A stretch of DNA of 64,000 nucleotides from an uncultured Coriobacteriaceae bacterium (lineage in GTDB: Bacteria; Actinomycetota; Coriobacteriia; Coriobacteriales; Coriobacteriaceae), in assembly GCA_944322305.1 (NCBI GenBank), contig CALUOP010000008.1:47381-111380 (forward strand). Direction: 5' to 3'. How positions within the stretch are numbered: the stretch's first letter is position 1; every line of letters starts with the position of its first letter. A program made the position numbers and the translations under genes. The notes beneath the pieces were generated by a model. That model saw nothing but the letters and a program-made list of their open reading frames with translations. It was not told where the DNA came from and ran no database searches. This document shows, piece by piece, positions 42,349 to 51,068 of the stretch.

Positions 42349-42719
42349 GCGTCTCCCCTTTCGCCACAGCCGCTCAAGCGGCCTCTTCTGCCTCGCTATA
42401 CGTACAGGGGCGAGAACAACCCGCCGCGCGAGAAGCGCGCCTCCCCGCGCCGCGCCGGCGCGCTCGGCCCCACGCGGGCGGGCGCACCCACCTTCCCGTA
42501 ACCGCGCGGACATCGCCGCGAAACCGCGCGGCAACCTCCGCGCAGCGGTCTCAACTTTTCCGATGAACGCTTTTCCGTTTCTCGCACACCCCATACTAGC
42601 ACCGGGTTTTCCGTTACCCGGCGCGTCTCGTACATACCTGCTGCCGCGTAGACGGCATCTCGTTCCGTTGAGTAGCTCCGCTCGCGACGGTACTTTTATT
42701 GCCAAGGAAAGGGGATGCC
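42349..42719. other. Intergenic between cutC and the PTS regulator
   Basis: This 371-base divergent gap holds no gene. It should carry promoters for both directions. I see CATACT boxes near 42591 but no confident -35 partner, and no clear catabolite or LicR-type operator. Confidence 0.5.
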
Positions 42720-44651
42720 GTGCAAGACAAGCAACTTGTCACCTACATCACGCGCCATGAAGGCGTGGGCTCTGCCGAGCTCGCGCGGCACCTCGGCGTC
42801 AAGAAGCGCGCCATGCGCGACCGCCTCCACCGCGCCAACGCCGCCCTCGGCGGCAGCGCGCGCATCGTGTACCGCCGCTCGCTCAGCGGCTACGCGCTCG
42901 TCGTGGACAACCAGGAGGAGTTCGACAGCTGGCTCGCCCGCACCGGCGAGCTCGACGTCTTCGACCGCCTCCCCTCCACCCCGGAGGAGCGCAGCGCCTA
43001 CCTCTTGCAGGACCTCTGCTCGCGCACGGGCTGGATCACCCTCGAGGAGCTCGCCTCGATGCTGTTCGTCTCGCGCTCCACCATCTCCAACGACCTGCGC
43101 AGCGTCAAAGACGAGCTCGCGCGCTTCGGCCTTTCGCTCGAGAAGCGCCCGCGCTACGGCATCCGCGTGGTCGGCCCCGAGATCGAGCGGCGCCTGTGCC
43201 TGGCCAACGTGGCCGTGGACACCCTGCTCGTGAACGAGGGCATCCCCGAGAGCACGGTGGCCGAGCGCCTGGACGCCATCGAGCATACCCTGGAGCAGGT
43301 GCTCGAGGAGAACGACTTCAAAATCAACCCCGTCTCCCACCAGAACCTCGTGGTGCACATCGCCGTAGCGCTCGCCCGCATCGAGCAGGGCTGCTACGTG
43401 CCCATGGACCCCGAGAACATCGCGCGCATCGAGGCGACCGACGAGTACCGCGTGGCCGCCGAGATCGCCCGCGCCGTGGAGCGCGCCTTTACCGTGACGC
43501 TTCCCCGCGAGGAGATCGCCTACATCGCGATCCACCTGGCGAGCAAGCAGATCATCGAGGGCGGCAGCGCCGCCGCGGCGGCCGCCTCCGGCGAGGCCCC
43601 CTCCAGCCAGCTCGTCATCACCGACGAGGCCTGGGGCATCGCCGCCGAGATGATCGACGTGGTGTGGCGGGCCTTCCGCTTCGACTTCCGCACCGACGTG
43701 GAGCTGCGCACCAACCTGGCGCGGCACATCATGCCGCTCATCGTGCGCCTGCGCTACCACATGCAGGTGGAGAACCCCCTGCTCGCCGACATCAAGGCGC
43801 GCTTCCCGCTCGCGTGGTTCATGGCCATCGACGCCGCGAGCGTGCTCATGGAGGCGGAGGACGTCACCCCCTCCGAAGACGAGATCGGCTATCTGGCCCT
43901 CTCCTTCGCGCTCGCCATCGACCGCCGCCAGACCGAGGCGCCCAAGAAGAACGTGCTCGCGGTCTGCGCCTCAGGCGCCGGGTCGGCAAGGCTTTTAGCC
44001 TACCGCATCCAGCGCGAGTTCGGCGAGTACGTGGGCAGCGTCACCACCTGCGACGCCTCGGAGTTCGACCGCGCCGACCTCACCGGCATCGACTACGTGT
44101 TCACCACCGTGCCGCTTACGCGCGCCGTCACGATCCCGGTCATCGAGGTCACGCTCTTCCTGGACGCCGACGACGAGCGCCAGGACGTGCAGAGCAAGCT
44201 CGAGCGCGGCGAAGCCGAGGACGCCACGAAGTGCTTCTCGCGCGAGCTGTTCTGCCCGCACGTGAAGCTCGCCAGCCGCACCGAGGTCATCCACCTTCTG
44301 TGCGAGCGCGCCCGCGCCGTGCACGAGCTGCCCGAGAACTTCGAGGAGCTCGTGCTCATGCGCGAGGAGCTCGCCCCCACCTCGTTCGGCGGCAACGTTG
44401 CCATCCCCCACCCCTACGAGGCAGTGAGCGAGACCACCTTCGTGGCGGTGGCGCTTCTCGACGAGCCCGTCATGTGGGACGACCGCGAGGTCACCGCCGT
44501 CTTCCTCGTCTCGGTCGCCAAGGACGCCGCGACCGAGCTCGAACCGTTTTACCGCGCCGTCACCGCGCTTTTCACCCATAAGGAGTCAATCCGGCGGCTC
44601 TCTCAGGAGCAGACCTTTGAGCGGCTGTTGGAAGAATTGGAAGGAGTGTAG
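42720..44651 (+). CDS. LicR/BglG-type PRD regulator with EIIB- and EIIA-like domains
   Basis: This regulator of 643 residues has two N-terminal helix-turn-helix regions (about 1-60 and 80-135, WITLEELASMLFVSRSTISND). Two PTS regulation domains follow (about 180-285 and 300-405), then an EIIB-like domain (VLAVCASGAGSARLL, about 418-432) and a C-terminal EIIA-like domain with the histidine in NVAIPHPYEA. It should activate the downstream PTS genes depending on phosphorylation. The start GTG 42720 has GGAAAGGGGATGCC upstream; a TTG at 42699 is less likely. It is six bases from the EIIA gene and so part of the operon. Confidence 0.92.
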   Translation: MQDKQLVTYITRHEGVGSAELARHLGVKKRAMRDRLHRANAALGGSARIVYRRSLSGYALVVDNQEEFDSWLARTGELDVFDRLPSTPEERSAYLLQDLCSRTGWITLEELASMLFVSRSTISNDLRSVKDELARFGLSLEKRPRYGIRVVGPEIERRLCLANVAVDTLLVNEGIPESTVAERLDAIEHTLEQVLEENDFKINPVSHQNLVVHIAVALARIEQGCYVPMDPENIARIEATDEYRVAAEIARAVERAFTVTLPREEIAYIAIHLASKQIIEGGSAAAAAASGEAPSSQLVITDEAWGIAAEMIDVVWRAFRFDFRTDVELRTNLARHIMPLIVRLRYHMQVENPLLADIKARFPLAWFMAIDAASVLMEAEDVTPSEDEIGYLALSFALAIDRRQTEAPKKNVLAVCASGAGSARLLAYRIQREFGEYVGSVTTCDASEFDRADLTGIDYVFTTVPLTRAVTIPVIEVTLFLDADDERQDVQSKLERGEAEDATKCFSRELFCPHVKLASRTEVIHLLCERARAVHELPENFEELVLMREELAPTSFGGNVAIPHPYEAVSETTFVAVALLDEPVMWDDREVTAVFLVSVAKDAATELEPFYRAVTALFTHKESIRRLSQEQTFERLLEELEGV

Positions 44652-44657
44652 GTAGGT

Positions 44658-44969
44658 ATGGACGAACTGCAGAAGGCGAGCTTCCAGATCATTGCCGCCG
44701 TAGGCATGGCGCGAAGCTCCTACATCGAGGCGGTCGCCGCCGCCAAGACCGGCGACTTCGACAAGGCCGAGGAGCTCATGAAGGCCGGCGACGAGCAGTT
44801 CCTGAAGGGCCACGACGCCCATACGGAGCTCATCCAGCGCGAGGCCGGCGGCGACCCGGTCAACATGACCCTCATCATCACCCACGCCGAGGACCAGCTC
44901 ATGAGCGCCGAGAGCTTCAAGATCGTGGCAACCGAGCTTATCGACGTCTACCGCCACATCAACGCCTAA
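44658..44969 (+). CDS. PTS EIIA, lactose/cellobiose family
   Basis: This 103-residue helical protein is of full EIIA-Lac length, with the phospho-histidine H76 in IITHAEDQLM and D/Q residues typical of the trimer core. It passes phosphate from HPr to the EIIB subunit. It begins six bases after the regulator, with AAGGAGTGTAGG upstream. The family handles cellobiose, lactose or chitobiose; substrate is discussed in the findings. Confidence 0.93.
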   Translation: MDELQKASFQIIAAVGMARSSYIEAVAAAKTGDFDKAEELMKAGDEQFLKGHDAHTELIQREAGGDPVNMTLIITHAEDQLMSAESFKIVATELIDVYRHINA

Positions 44970-45060
44970 CCACCCGGCTTGCTGCTCCCCGCGCGGGGCC
45001 CACACCCCGTGCGGCAACAAAACCGCGCGGCCGCACGGCTGCGCAGAAAGGAAGGGCCTT

Positions 45061-45396
45061 ATGACAAACAAGAAGAAGATCTACCTCTTCTGCAGCGCGG
45101 GCATGTCCACCAGCATGCTCGCTCAGAACATGCAGCAGGTAGGCGACGCGCACAACCTGCCCGTAGAGGTTCGCGCCTTCCCGATCGGCAAGGTCGACGA
45201 GATCGCCGAGACCGAGCATCCGGCCTGCGTCCTGCTCGGCCCGCAGGTTCACCATCAGTACGAGGACACCAAGAAGCGCATCGAGGGCACCTTCGACATC
45301 CCGGTGGGCATCCTCGACCAGCAGGCGTACGGCCTCATGGACGGCGAGGCCTCGCTCAAGTACGCCATCAAGCTGATGAAGAGCTACAAGAAGTAA
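45061..45396 (+). CDS. PTS EIIB, lactose/cellobiose family
   Basis: This 111-residue cytoplasmic protein has the phospho-cysteine C11 in YLFCSAGMSTSMLAQ, the P-loop-like active site of EIIB-Cel/Chb. It takes phosphate from EIIA and gives it to the sugar bound by EIIC. The ATG at 45061 has AGAAAGGAAGG upstream. It lies 91 bases after the EIIA gene in the same operon. Confidence 0.94.
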   Translation: MTNKKKIYLFCSAGMSTSMLAQNMQQVGDAHNLPVEVRAFPIGKVDEIAETEHPACVLLGPQVHHQYEDTKKRIEGTFDIPVGILDQQAYGLMDGEASLKYAIKLMKSYKK

Positions 45397-45463
45397 CCTC
45401 TCCCAAGCATCTCGCGCGCACTGCATCTACCCGTCACACGTACGATGTCAAAGGAGGCATCCC

Positions 45464-46831
45464 GTGTTCGAAAAGCTCGAAAAGGTTCTCATGCCGCTGG
45501 CTGAGGCCATCGGCAAGAACAAGTACCTGATCTCCATCCGCGACGGCTTTCTGATCTCCACTCCTCTGCTGATTGCGGGCTCGATCTTCCTCGTCATCGC
45601 GAACCTACCGTTCCCCGGCTACTCCGAGTGGATCGCGAGCATCCCGATCGCCGACGGCACCCTGGCCACCTACCTGTCCAAGCCGTCTGACGCCACGTTC
45701 ACGATCATGGCCATCTTCGCGACGTTCGGCATCGCCTACAGCTACGCCACCCAGATCAAGACCGACAAGGTCTTCTCCGCCGCCGCGGCCCTCATGGCAT
45801 GGTTCCTCATCATGCCCTACACCGTGACCGGCACCGCCGAGATCGGCGGCGAGGCCGTTGACGTCGCGCTCTCCGGCATCCCGCTGGGCTGGGTCGGCGC
45901 CAAGGGCATCTTCGTGGGCATCTTCTGCGCCTTCGGTGCCACCGCCACCTACGCGTGGGTCAAGAACCGCGGCTGGGTCATCAAGATGCCGGCCGGCGTC
46001 CCGCCCACCGTCACCGAGTCGTTCTCCTCGCTCATCCCGATCACCGTCACGATGACCATCTTCTTCATCATCAACGTGGTGTTCGGCCTGTTCGGCACCA
46101 ACGTGTTCGACATCGTCTTCACGTTCCTGCAGACCCCGCTGCTGGGCCTGGGCGACACGCTCGGCGCCATGATCGTGGCGTACCTGTTCCTGCACGCGTT
46201 CTGGTTCTTCGGCATCAACGGCGGCTCGGTCGTGGGCGCCGTGTTCAACCCCATCCTGCAGACGCTGGCCGCTGAGAACCTCGAGTTCTTCAAGACCGGC
46301 GTGGGCGAGGGCCACATCATCTGCCAGCAGTTTCAGGACCTGTTCGCCACCTTCGGCGGCTGCGGCTCCACCCTGTCGCTGCTGATCGCCATGGTGCTGT
46401 TCTGCAAGTCCGCCCGCATCAAGCAGCTCTCCCGCCTGGCCTTCATCCCCGGCGTGTTCAACATCAACGAGCCCATCGTGTTCGGCCTGCCCATCGTTAT
46501 GAACCCGGTCATCATCATCCCGTTCATCCTGGTGCCGACGCTCAACATCATCATCTCCTATTTCGCTATGGACTGGGGCATCGTCCCGATCTGCAACGGC
46601 GTCCAGGTCCCCTGGACCATGCCGCTGGGCATCTCCGGCCTGCTGGCCACCAACTGGGTCGGCGGCGTGCTGCAGGTGCTGCTCCTGATCATGGGCGTGT
46701 TCATCTACCTGCCCTTCATCAAGACGATCGACAACCAGTACCTGCGCGATGAGGAGCAGGCTGCCCTCGAGGCCGAGACCAGCGCTGACGACGACATCGA
46801 CCTCGACGACCTGTCGTTCGACGACCTGTAA
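45464..46831 (+). CDS. PTS EIIC, lactose/cellobiose family
   Basis: This 455-residue membrane protein has about ten segments and the EIIC-Cel motif GVFNINEPIVFGLPIVMNP (about 330-348). It ends in an acidic tail (DDDIDLDDLSFDDL). It imports and phosphorylates a beta-linked disaccharide. The start is GTG 45464 with AAAGGAGGCATCCC upstream. It completes the A-B-C set, in separate genes, behind the LicR-type regulator. Confidence 0.94.
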   Translation: MFEKLEKVLMPLAEAIGKNKYLISIRDGFLISTPLLIAGSIFLVIANLPFPGYSEWIASIPIADGTLATYLSKPSDATFTIMAIFATFGIAYSYATQIKTDKVFSAAAALMAWFLIMPYTVTGTAEIGGEAVDVALSGIPLGWVGAKGIFVGIFCAFGATATYAWVKNRGWVIKMPAGVPPTVTESFSSLIPITVTMTIFFIINVVFGLFGTNVFDIVFTFLQTPLLGLGDTLGAMIVAYLFLHAFWFFGINGGSVVGAVFNPILQTLAAENLEFFKTGVGEGHIICQQFQDLFATFGGCGSTLSLLIAMVLFCKSARIKQLSRLAFIPGVFNINEPIVFGLPIVMNPVIIIPFILVPTLNIIISYFAMDWGIVPICNGVQVPWTMPLGISGLLATNWVGGVLQVLLLIMGVFIYLPFIKTIDNQYLRDEEQAALEAETSADDDIDLDDLSFDDL

Positions 46832-47168
46832 GGAACCGGCCTCCGGAGCGTAAGGCTCCGAACGAGGTGCGCGCAAAGCTTCGTCCCGCATTGCCGCCCG
46901 CTTTCCTAAAGGGCAATGCCTGAGGGTAAGCGGGCGGCTTTGCTGAGGCGGTGGCGCGTGGCGCAAGACAGAGGCGGGATCGGGTCTGACCGCGCCTCAA
47001 AGCGGGACGCAGCCCGCACAGGATCCCGCCTCTGCCTTCCGCCATTCCCGCTTTCCTCCCTTTTTGGGCTACGCGCCCGTAACGTCGGGTTCTGCAGGTT
47101 CCCGCGCCAAAAGGAACCCGCCGTTACGGTTGCATACCCAAAAAAACCGGCGAATGAGGAGGTTTGCC
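46832..47168 (+). promoter_or_regulatory. Structured 337-base spacer before the glycosylasparaginase gene
   Basis: No gene is seen in this spacer, but several inverted repeats stand in a row. They are CGGAGC/GCTCCG (46844-46860), GCATTGCC/GGCAATGC (46889-46919), GCCGCCCGCTT/AAGCGGGCGGC (46893-46938, overlapping and exclusive with the last), CAGAGGCGGGATC/GATCCCGCCTCTG (46969-47034), and a 15-bp pair with one mismatch at 47078-47092 and 47114-47128. The first may be part of the PTS terminator. The overlap of two arms suggests alternative folds. Confidence 0.6.
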
Positions 47169-48239
47169 ATGTGGGGCATCGTCGCAACGTGGAGGATGGC
47201 GCTCGAGGGCGTCGAGAAGGCCGCGTCCCAGCTTGCCGAGGGCGGGAACGCCGGCGACGCGATCGAGTGCGCCGTGCGCGAGGTTGAGGACTTCCCCTAC
47301 TACAAGTCCGTGGGCTACGGCGGTCTTCCCAACGAGGACATGCAGGTCGAGCTCGACGCGTCGTTCATGAACGGCGACACGCTGGAGTTCGGCGCGGTGG
47401 GCGCCGCCAAGAACATCGCCAACCCCGTGAGCGTAGCGCGCGCGCTCGCCACCGGCGACGCCAACAACCTGTTGGTGGGCGCCGGCGCCGAGAAGTTCGC
47501 CGACGAGCAGGGCTTCGAGCGCAAGAACATGCTGACCGACCGCGCCAAGATCTTCTACGCCAAGCGCGTGGCCGAGGAGGGCTGCCGCCTTCCGAACGCC
47601 GCCCGCGAGCTGGGCGAGCCCGAGGCCGAGCAGGAAACGGCCCGTGGCGCGATGCCCGCCAAGGAGGCGGACGGCGAGCCGGCGCGCGCCGGCATCGACC
47701 AGGAGGGCACCAACCCCAGCGGCCACGACACCGTGGGCATGGTGTGCCTCGACGCCTCCGGCACGATCACGGCGGCGACCTCCACGAGCGGCCTGTTCAT
47801 GAAGCACGCCGGCCGCGTGGGCGACTCCTCCATCCCCGGCGCCGGCTTCTACGCCGACTCCGCCTCCGGCGGCTCGGCCTCCACGGGCCTGGGCGAGGAC
47901 GTCATGAAGGGCTGCGTGGGTTACGAGATCGTGCGCCTCATGGGCGAGGGCCTGCATCCGCAGCAGGCGTGCGAGAAGGCCATCGCGCACTTCACCGAGG
48001 TTCTCAAGCGCCGACGCGGCCATGCCGGCGACATCTCCTTCGTAGCCATGGACAGCCAGGGCCGCTGGGGCGCGGCGAGCAACATCGAGGGCTTCTCCTT
48101 CGTGGTGGCCACCGAGAACGAGCCCGCCTGCGTGTACCTGACGCACCCGCAGCCCGACGGCACCTGCACCCACGAGGTGGCGAGCGCCGAATGGCTCGAG
48201 GAGTACATGGCCTCGCGCCTGGCCCCCGTCACGCTGTAG
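47169..48239 (+). CDS. Glycosylasparaginase / isoaspartyl peptidase (Ntn hydrolase, family T2)
   Basis: This 356-residue precursor should self-cleave before the threonine in GHDTVGMV (about T188). GRVGDSSIPGAGFYAD and GHAGDISF are the substrate-pocket motifs of glycosylasparaginases, which split GlcNAc-Asn. A charged, variable stretch lies before the cleavage site (about 145-180), as is common in the alpha chain. The ATG at 47169 has GAGGAGGTTTGCC upstream. It follows a disaccharide PTS and precedes an M20 peptidase, so it may take part in use of N-glycan remnants; a plain isoaspartyl aminopeptidase is the alternative. Confidence 0.9.
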   Translation: MWGIVATWRMALEGVEKAASQLAEGGNAGDAIECAVREVEDFPYYKSVGYGGLPNEDMQVELDASFMNGDTLEFGAVGAAKNIANPVSVARALATGDANNLLVGAGAEKFADEQGFERKNMLTDRAKIFYAKRVAEEGCRLPNAARELGEPEAEQETARGAMPAKEADGEPARAGIDQEGTNPSGHDTVGMVCLDASGTITAATSTSGLFMKHAGRVGDSSIPGAGFYADSASGGSASTGLGEDVMKGCVGYEIVRLMGEGLHPQQACEKAIAHFTEVLKRRRGHAGDISFVAMDSQGRWGAASNIEGFSFVVATENEPACVYLTHPQPDGTCTHEVASAEWLEEYMASRLAPVTL

Positions 48240-48324
48240 CGCCTCCCCTTCCCCGCCGCCGGCTTGGCGCAGCCGCGCCGGCGGCGGGGCCCCGAAACCG
48301 CGTTGGAACCCTAAGGAGCAACGA

Positions 48325-49521
48325 ATGAGCACAGAAGAAGAGGTTCTCGCCATCGAGCCCGAGCTCGAGAAGCGCATCCTCGACGAGGTCGACGCGATCG
48401 CCGACGAGATGATCGAGGCCATCCGCGCCATCGTGCGCCAGAAGAGCGTGCAGGGCGAGCCGGCCGAGGGCGCGCCCTTCGGCGCTGACGTGCGCGCCGC
48501 GCTCGACCAGACGCTCGAGCGCGCCTCGGCGCTGGGCTTCGAGACCCGCGACCTCGACGGCTACATGGGCTACGCCAGCTGGGCCGCCGAGCCCGCCGAG
48601 GGCGAGGAGGCGCTGCCCGGCTACGTGTGCGCGCTCGGCCACCTCGACGTGGTGCCGGAGGGCTCCACGGGCTGGAAGGTCCCGCCGTACAGCGCGCACC
48701 TGGAGAACGGCCGCATCACGAGCCGCGGCGTGCTGGACAACAAGGGCCCGGTCTACGCCTGCCTCTACGCCCTGTGGGCGCTCAAGCGCCTGGGGCTTTC
48801 GCCCAAGCGCGAGGTGCGCGTCATCTTCGGCTGCAACGAGGAGACCGGCTTCAACGACCTGCGCTACTACCTCGACCACGAGCCCGCGCCCGTGATGGGC
48901 TTCACCCCCGACTGCAAGTACCCGGTGGTCTACGCCGAGCGCGGCCGCATGGCCGTGCGCCTTGCCGCCAAGGCCGCCGCGGGCGAGGACGCCTCCGCGC
49001 TGCAGCAGCGGTTCTTCTCGTTCATGAACGAGTACGTGCTGAACGCCAAGCCCAACGGCGAGCGCTTCGGCATCGACTGCGCCGACCCCGAGTTCGGCGT
49101 CACCGAGGTGCGCAACTACAAGCTCGCAGAGGTTGACGGCGCCCCGGCCGTTGAGTTCGCCGTCAGCTACCCGGCCGGCATCACCGCCGCCGAGCTGGAA
49201 GAGAAGCTCGGCGCCGTGGCCGACGCCCAGGGCCTTGAGCTCACCGTCACCGGCAACTTCAACCCGGTGCGCTTCGAGAAGGACTGCCGCCTGGTGCGCA
49301 CCCTCGTCTACACCTACGAGCACGTGACCGGCGCCGACGGCGCGCCCGTGACCACCACCGGCGGCACCTACGCCAAGCTCATGCCCAACATCGTCCCCTT
49401 CGGCCCCTCCTTCCCCGGCCAGAAGGGCATCGGTCACCAGCCCAACGAGTGGATGGACGTGGCGGACCTGGTCACCAACGCCAAGATCTACGCGTTGAGC
49501 CTGTACCTGCTCTCGCGGTAA
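48325..49521 (+). CDS. M20-family metallopeptidase (PepV-like)
   Basis: This 398-residue protein shows the di-zinc M20 pattern: GHLDVVPEG (about 111-119), the bridging aspartate in SRGVLDNKGP, the catalytic and ligand glutamates in GCNEETGF (about 173-180), TPDCKYPV, and a late histidine in QKGIGHQPNEW. It should hydrolyse dipeptides or short peptides in the cytoplasm. It is somewhat shorter than Lactobacillus PepV. The ATG at 48325 has AAGGAGCAACG upstream. It is 85 bases from the glycosylasparaginase gene, probably in one transcript. Confidence 0.92.
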   Translation: MSTEEEVLAIEPELEKRILDEVDAIADEMIEAIRAIVRQKSVQGEPAEGAPFGADVRAALDQTLERASALGFETRDLDGYMGYASWAAEPAEGEEALPGYVCALGHLDVVPEGSTGWKVPPYSAHLENGRITSRGVLDNKGPVYACLYALWALKRLGLSPKREVRVIFGCNEETGFNDLRYYLDHEPAPVMGFTPDCKYPVVYAERGRMAVRLAAKAAAGEDASALQQRFFSFMNEYVLNAKPNGERFGIDCADPEFGVTEVRNYKLAEVDGAPAVEFAVSYPAGITAAELEEKLGAVADAQGLELTVTGNFNPVRFEKDCRLVRTLVYTYEHVTGADGAPVTTTGGTYAKLMPNIVPFGPSFPGQKGIGHQPNEWMDVADLVTNAKIYALSLYLLSR

Positions 49522-49608
49522 AATCCCGCCGTTTGCGCGGGGCCGGAGGCGCCAGATGGCGCCTAGGAGCCCCGCGCGCAGGTACGCACCCTAAGAGAAA
49601 GCAGCACC

Positions 49609-50301
49609 ATGAGCTCAAAGAAGCACCGCAAGAAAAAGCACGTCGCCCACACCGAGCAGGCCCTTTCCGCCAGCGCGGCAAAGACAGGCGCAGGCTCCGA
49701 GCCCTCAGCCCCCGGCAAGGCGCAGCGCGCCGTCGACCGGGCGGCCTCGCGCGCGGGCGTTCCGGCGGGGGTGGCGCGGCGCTTCTTCGCCTACCTCATC
49801 GACTGGTACGTGGGCGCGCTGTGCATGGCCGTGCCCATCTCCATCGCCTCCTCGCAGCTGACCGGCGACATCACCAACCAGTACCTGGTTGACTTCCCCG
49901 CCCCCTGGGGCATCGTCACCGGCTGCGCGGCGCTTTTGTGCGCGTGCTTCTACTACGTCGCGATCCCGCTCGTCATCTGGCCGGGACAGACGCCCGGCAA
50001 GCGCCTGTGCGGCATCCGCATCACCATGGCCGACGGCAGCCCCGTAGACCTCCCGCACCTGGCGCTCCGCGAGATCCTGGGCGTGTTCGTGCTCGAGGGC
50101 GTGGTGGCCAACGCCAGCGGCATCTGGCACCAGATGCTCACCATCGCCACGGGCGTGAACTTCGTCCATCCGCTGATGTACGTGGGCTTCGCGATCACGC
50201 TCGCAAGCTGCATCATGATCCTCGTCCGCAAGGACCACCGGTGCCTGCACGACCTCATCGGCGGCACCAAGGTCTGCGCCGCCCCGCGCGCAGACGAGTA
50301 A
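49609..50301 (+). CDS. RDD-family membrane protein
   Basis: This 230-residue protein has a Lys/His-rich N-terminus, then RRFFAYLIDWYVGAL with the Arg and Asp of the RDD domain (about 57-71). About four membrane segments follow, with the internal motif PGQTPGKRLCGIRI (about 124-137). RDD proteins are mostly uncharacterised; some affect ion or envelope homeostasis. The ATG at 49609 has only a weak AAGAGAAAG upstream. It follows the M20 peptidase gene by 87 bases. Confidence 0.87.
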   Translation: MSSKKHRKKKHVAHTEQALSASAAKTGAGSEPSAPGKAQRAVDRAASRAGVPAGVARRFFAYLIDWYVGALCMAVPISIASSQLTGDITNQYLVDFPAPWGIVTGCAALLCACFYYVAIPLVIWPGQTPGKRLCGIRITMADGSPVDLPHLALREILGVFVLEGVVANASGIWHQMLTIATGVNFVHPLMYVGFAITLASCIMILVRKDHRCLHDLIGGTKVCAAPRADE

Positions 50302-50422
50302 GCGCAAGGGCCGCCGGGGAGACGGCTTGCGCGCGGACGCTGCAATCTGCGGCTCTGCTCTCCCCTGCTTGAATCGTTTTGGGTAACCGGCCCGCAGCCC
50401 GGGCCTCGAGAAAGGATAGGCT

Positions 50423-50944
50423 ATGAAAATCGTCATGATCTACGACCAGATCCAGTCCGGCCTCGGCGCCAAGGACGACCGCAACCTGCCGCTGGGCATC
50501 CTGAAGGAGCCCGTGGGCCCGGCCGTCATGATGGAGAACCTCCTCAAGCAGGTGGGCGGCAAGGTCGTGGCCACGCTCTACTGCGGCTGGGGCACCTACG
50601 GCGACAACCCCGACGAGGTTGCGCGCAAGCTCGTGGCCATGTGCCACAAGATCAACCCCGACGTGGTCATGTGCGGCCCGACCTTCAACTACGCCGAGTA
50701 CGCCGAAATGGCCTGCCGCGTCGCCTCCGACATCGAGGCCGCCGGCAAGATCCGCGCCCTCGCCGCGGTGAGCCAGGAGAACACCGACGCCATCGCCAAG
50801 TACAAGGACAAGGTCACCATCGTCCGCACCCCCAAGAAGGGCGGCACCGGCCTCAACGAGGCCCTGAAGAACATGTGCCTGGTGGCCAAGGGCCTCGTGG
50901 ACGGCACCGACATCTCCGACCTCAAGGCCAGCGCCTGCTTCTAA
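50423..50944 (+). CDS. Stand-alone GrdB-like domain protein
   Basis: This 173-residue protein resembles the N-terminal part of the glycine/sarcosine/betaine reductase B component: VMIYDQIQSGLGAKDD, LKEPVGPAVMMENLL, VVATLYCGWGTYGDNPDE, PDVVMCGPTFNYAEYAEMAC. The full GrdB goes on to a Sec-containing C-terminus; here the frame ends in a TAA after KASACF, so no read-through TGA is involved. It contains several cysteines. The ATG at 50423 has AGAAAGGATAGG upstream. No other Grd subunits, thioredoxin or acetate kinase are nearby. Its function is unknown; the reductase link is by sequence only. Confidence 0.7.
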   Translation: MKIVMIYDQIQSGLGAKDDRNLPLGILKEPVGPAVMMENLLKQVGGKVVATLYCGWGTYGDNPDEVARKLVAMCHKINPDVVMCGPTFNYAEYAEMACRVASDIEAAGKIRALAAVSQENTDAIAKYKDKVTIVRTPKKGGTGLNEALKNMCLVAKGLVDGTDISDLKASACF

Positions 50945-51068
50945 GGCACCGAGCCCGCCGCGGCGAAGAAGCGCCTGCGACAACGCACCCCTCCCCGCAG
51001 CCGCGCACGTGCTCGACGCGCGGCTGCGGCACCTCCACCTCACCCCACAATCCCAGGAGCGACCGAGC

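Noticed and set aside
50423..50944. Premature stop of the GrdB-like protein as a missed TGA selenocysteine
   Set aside because: The frame ends in TAA, and the following sequence does not continue the GrdB family.
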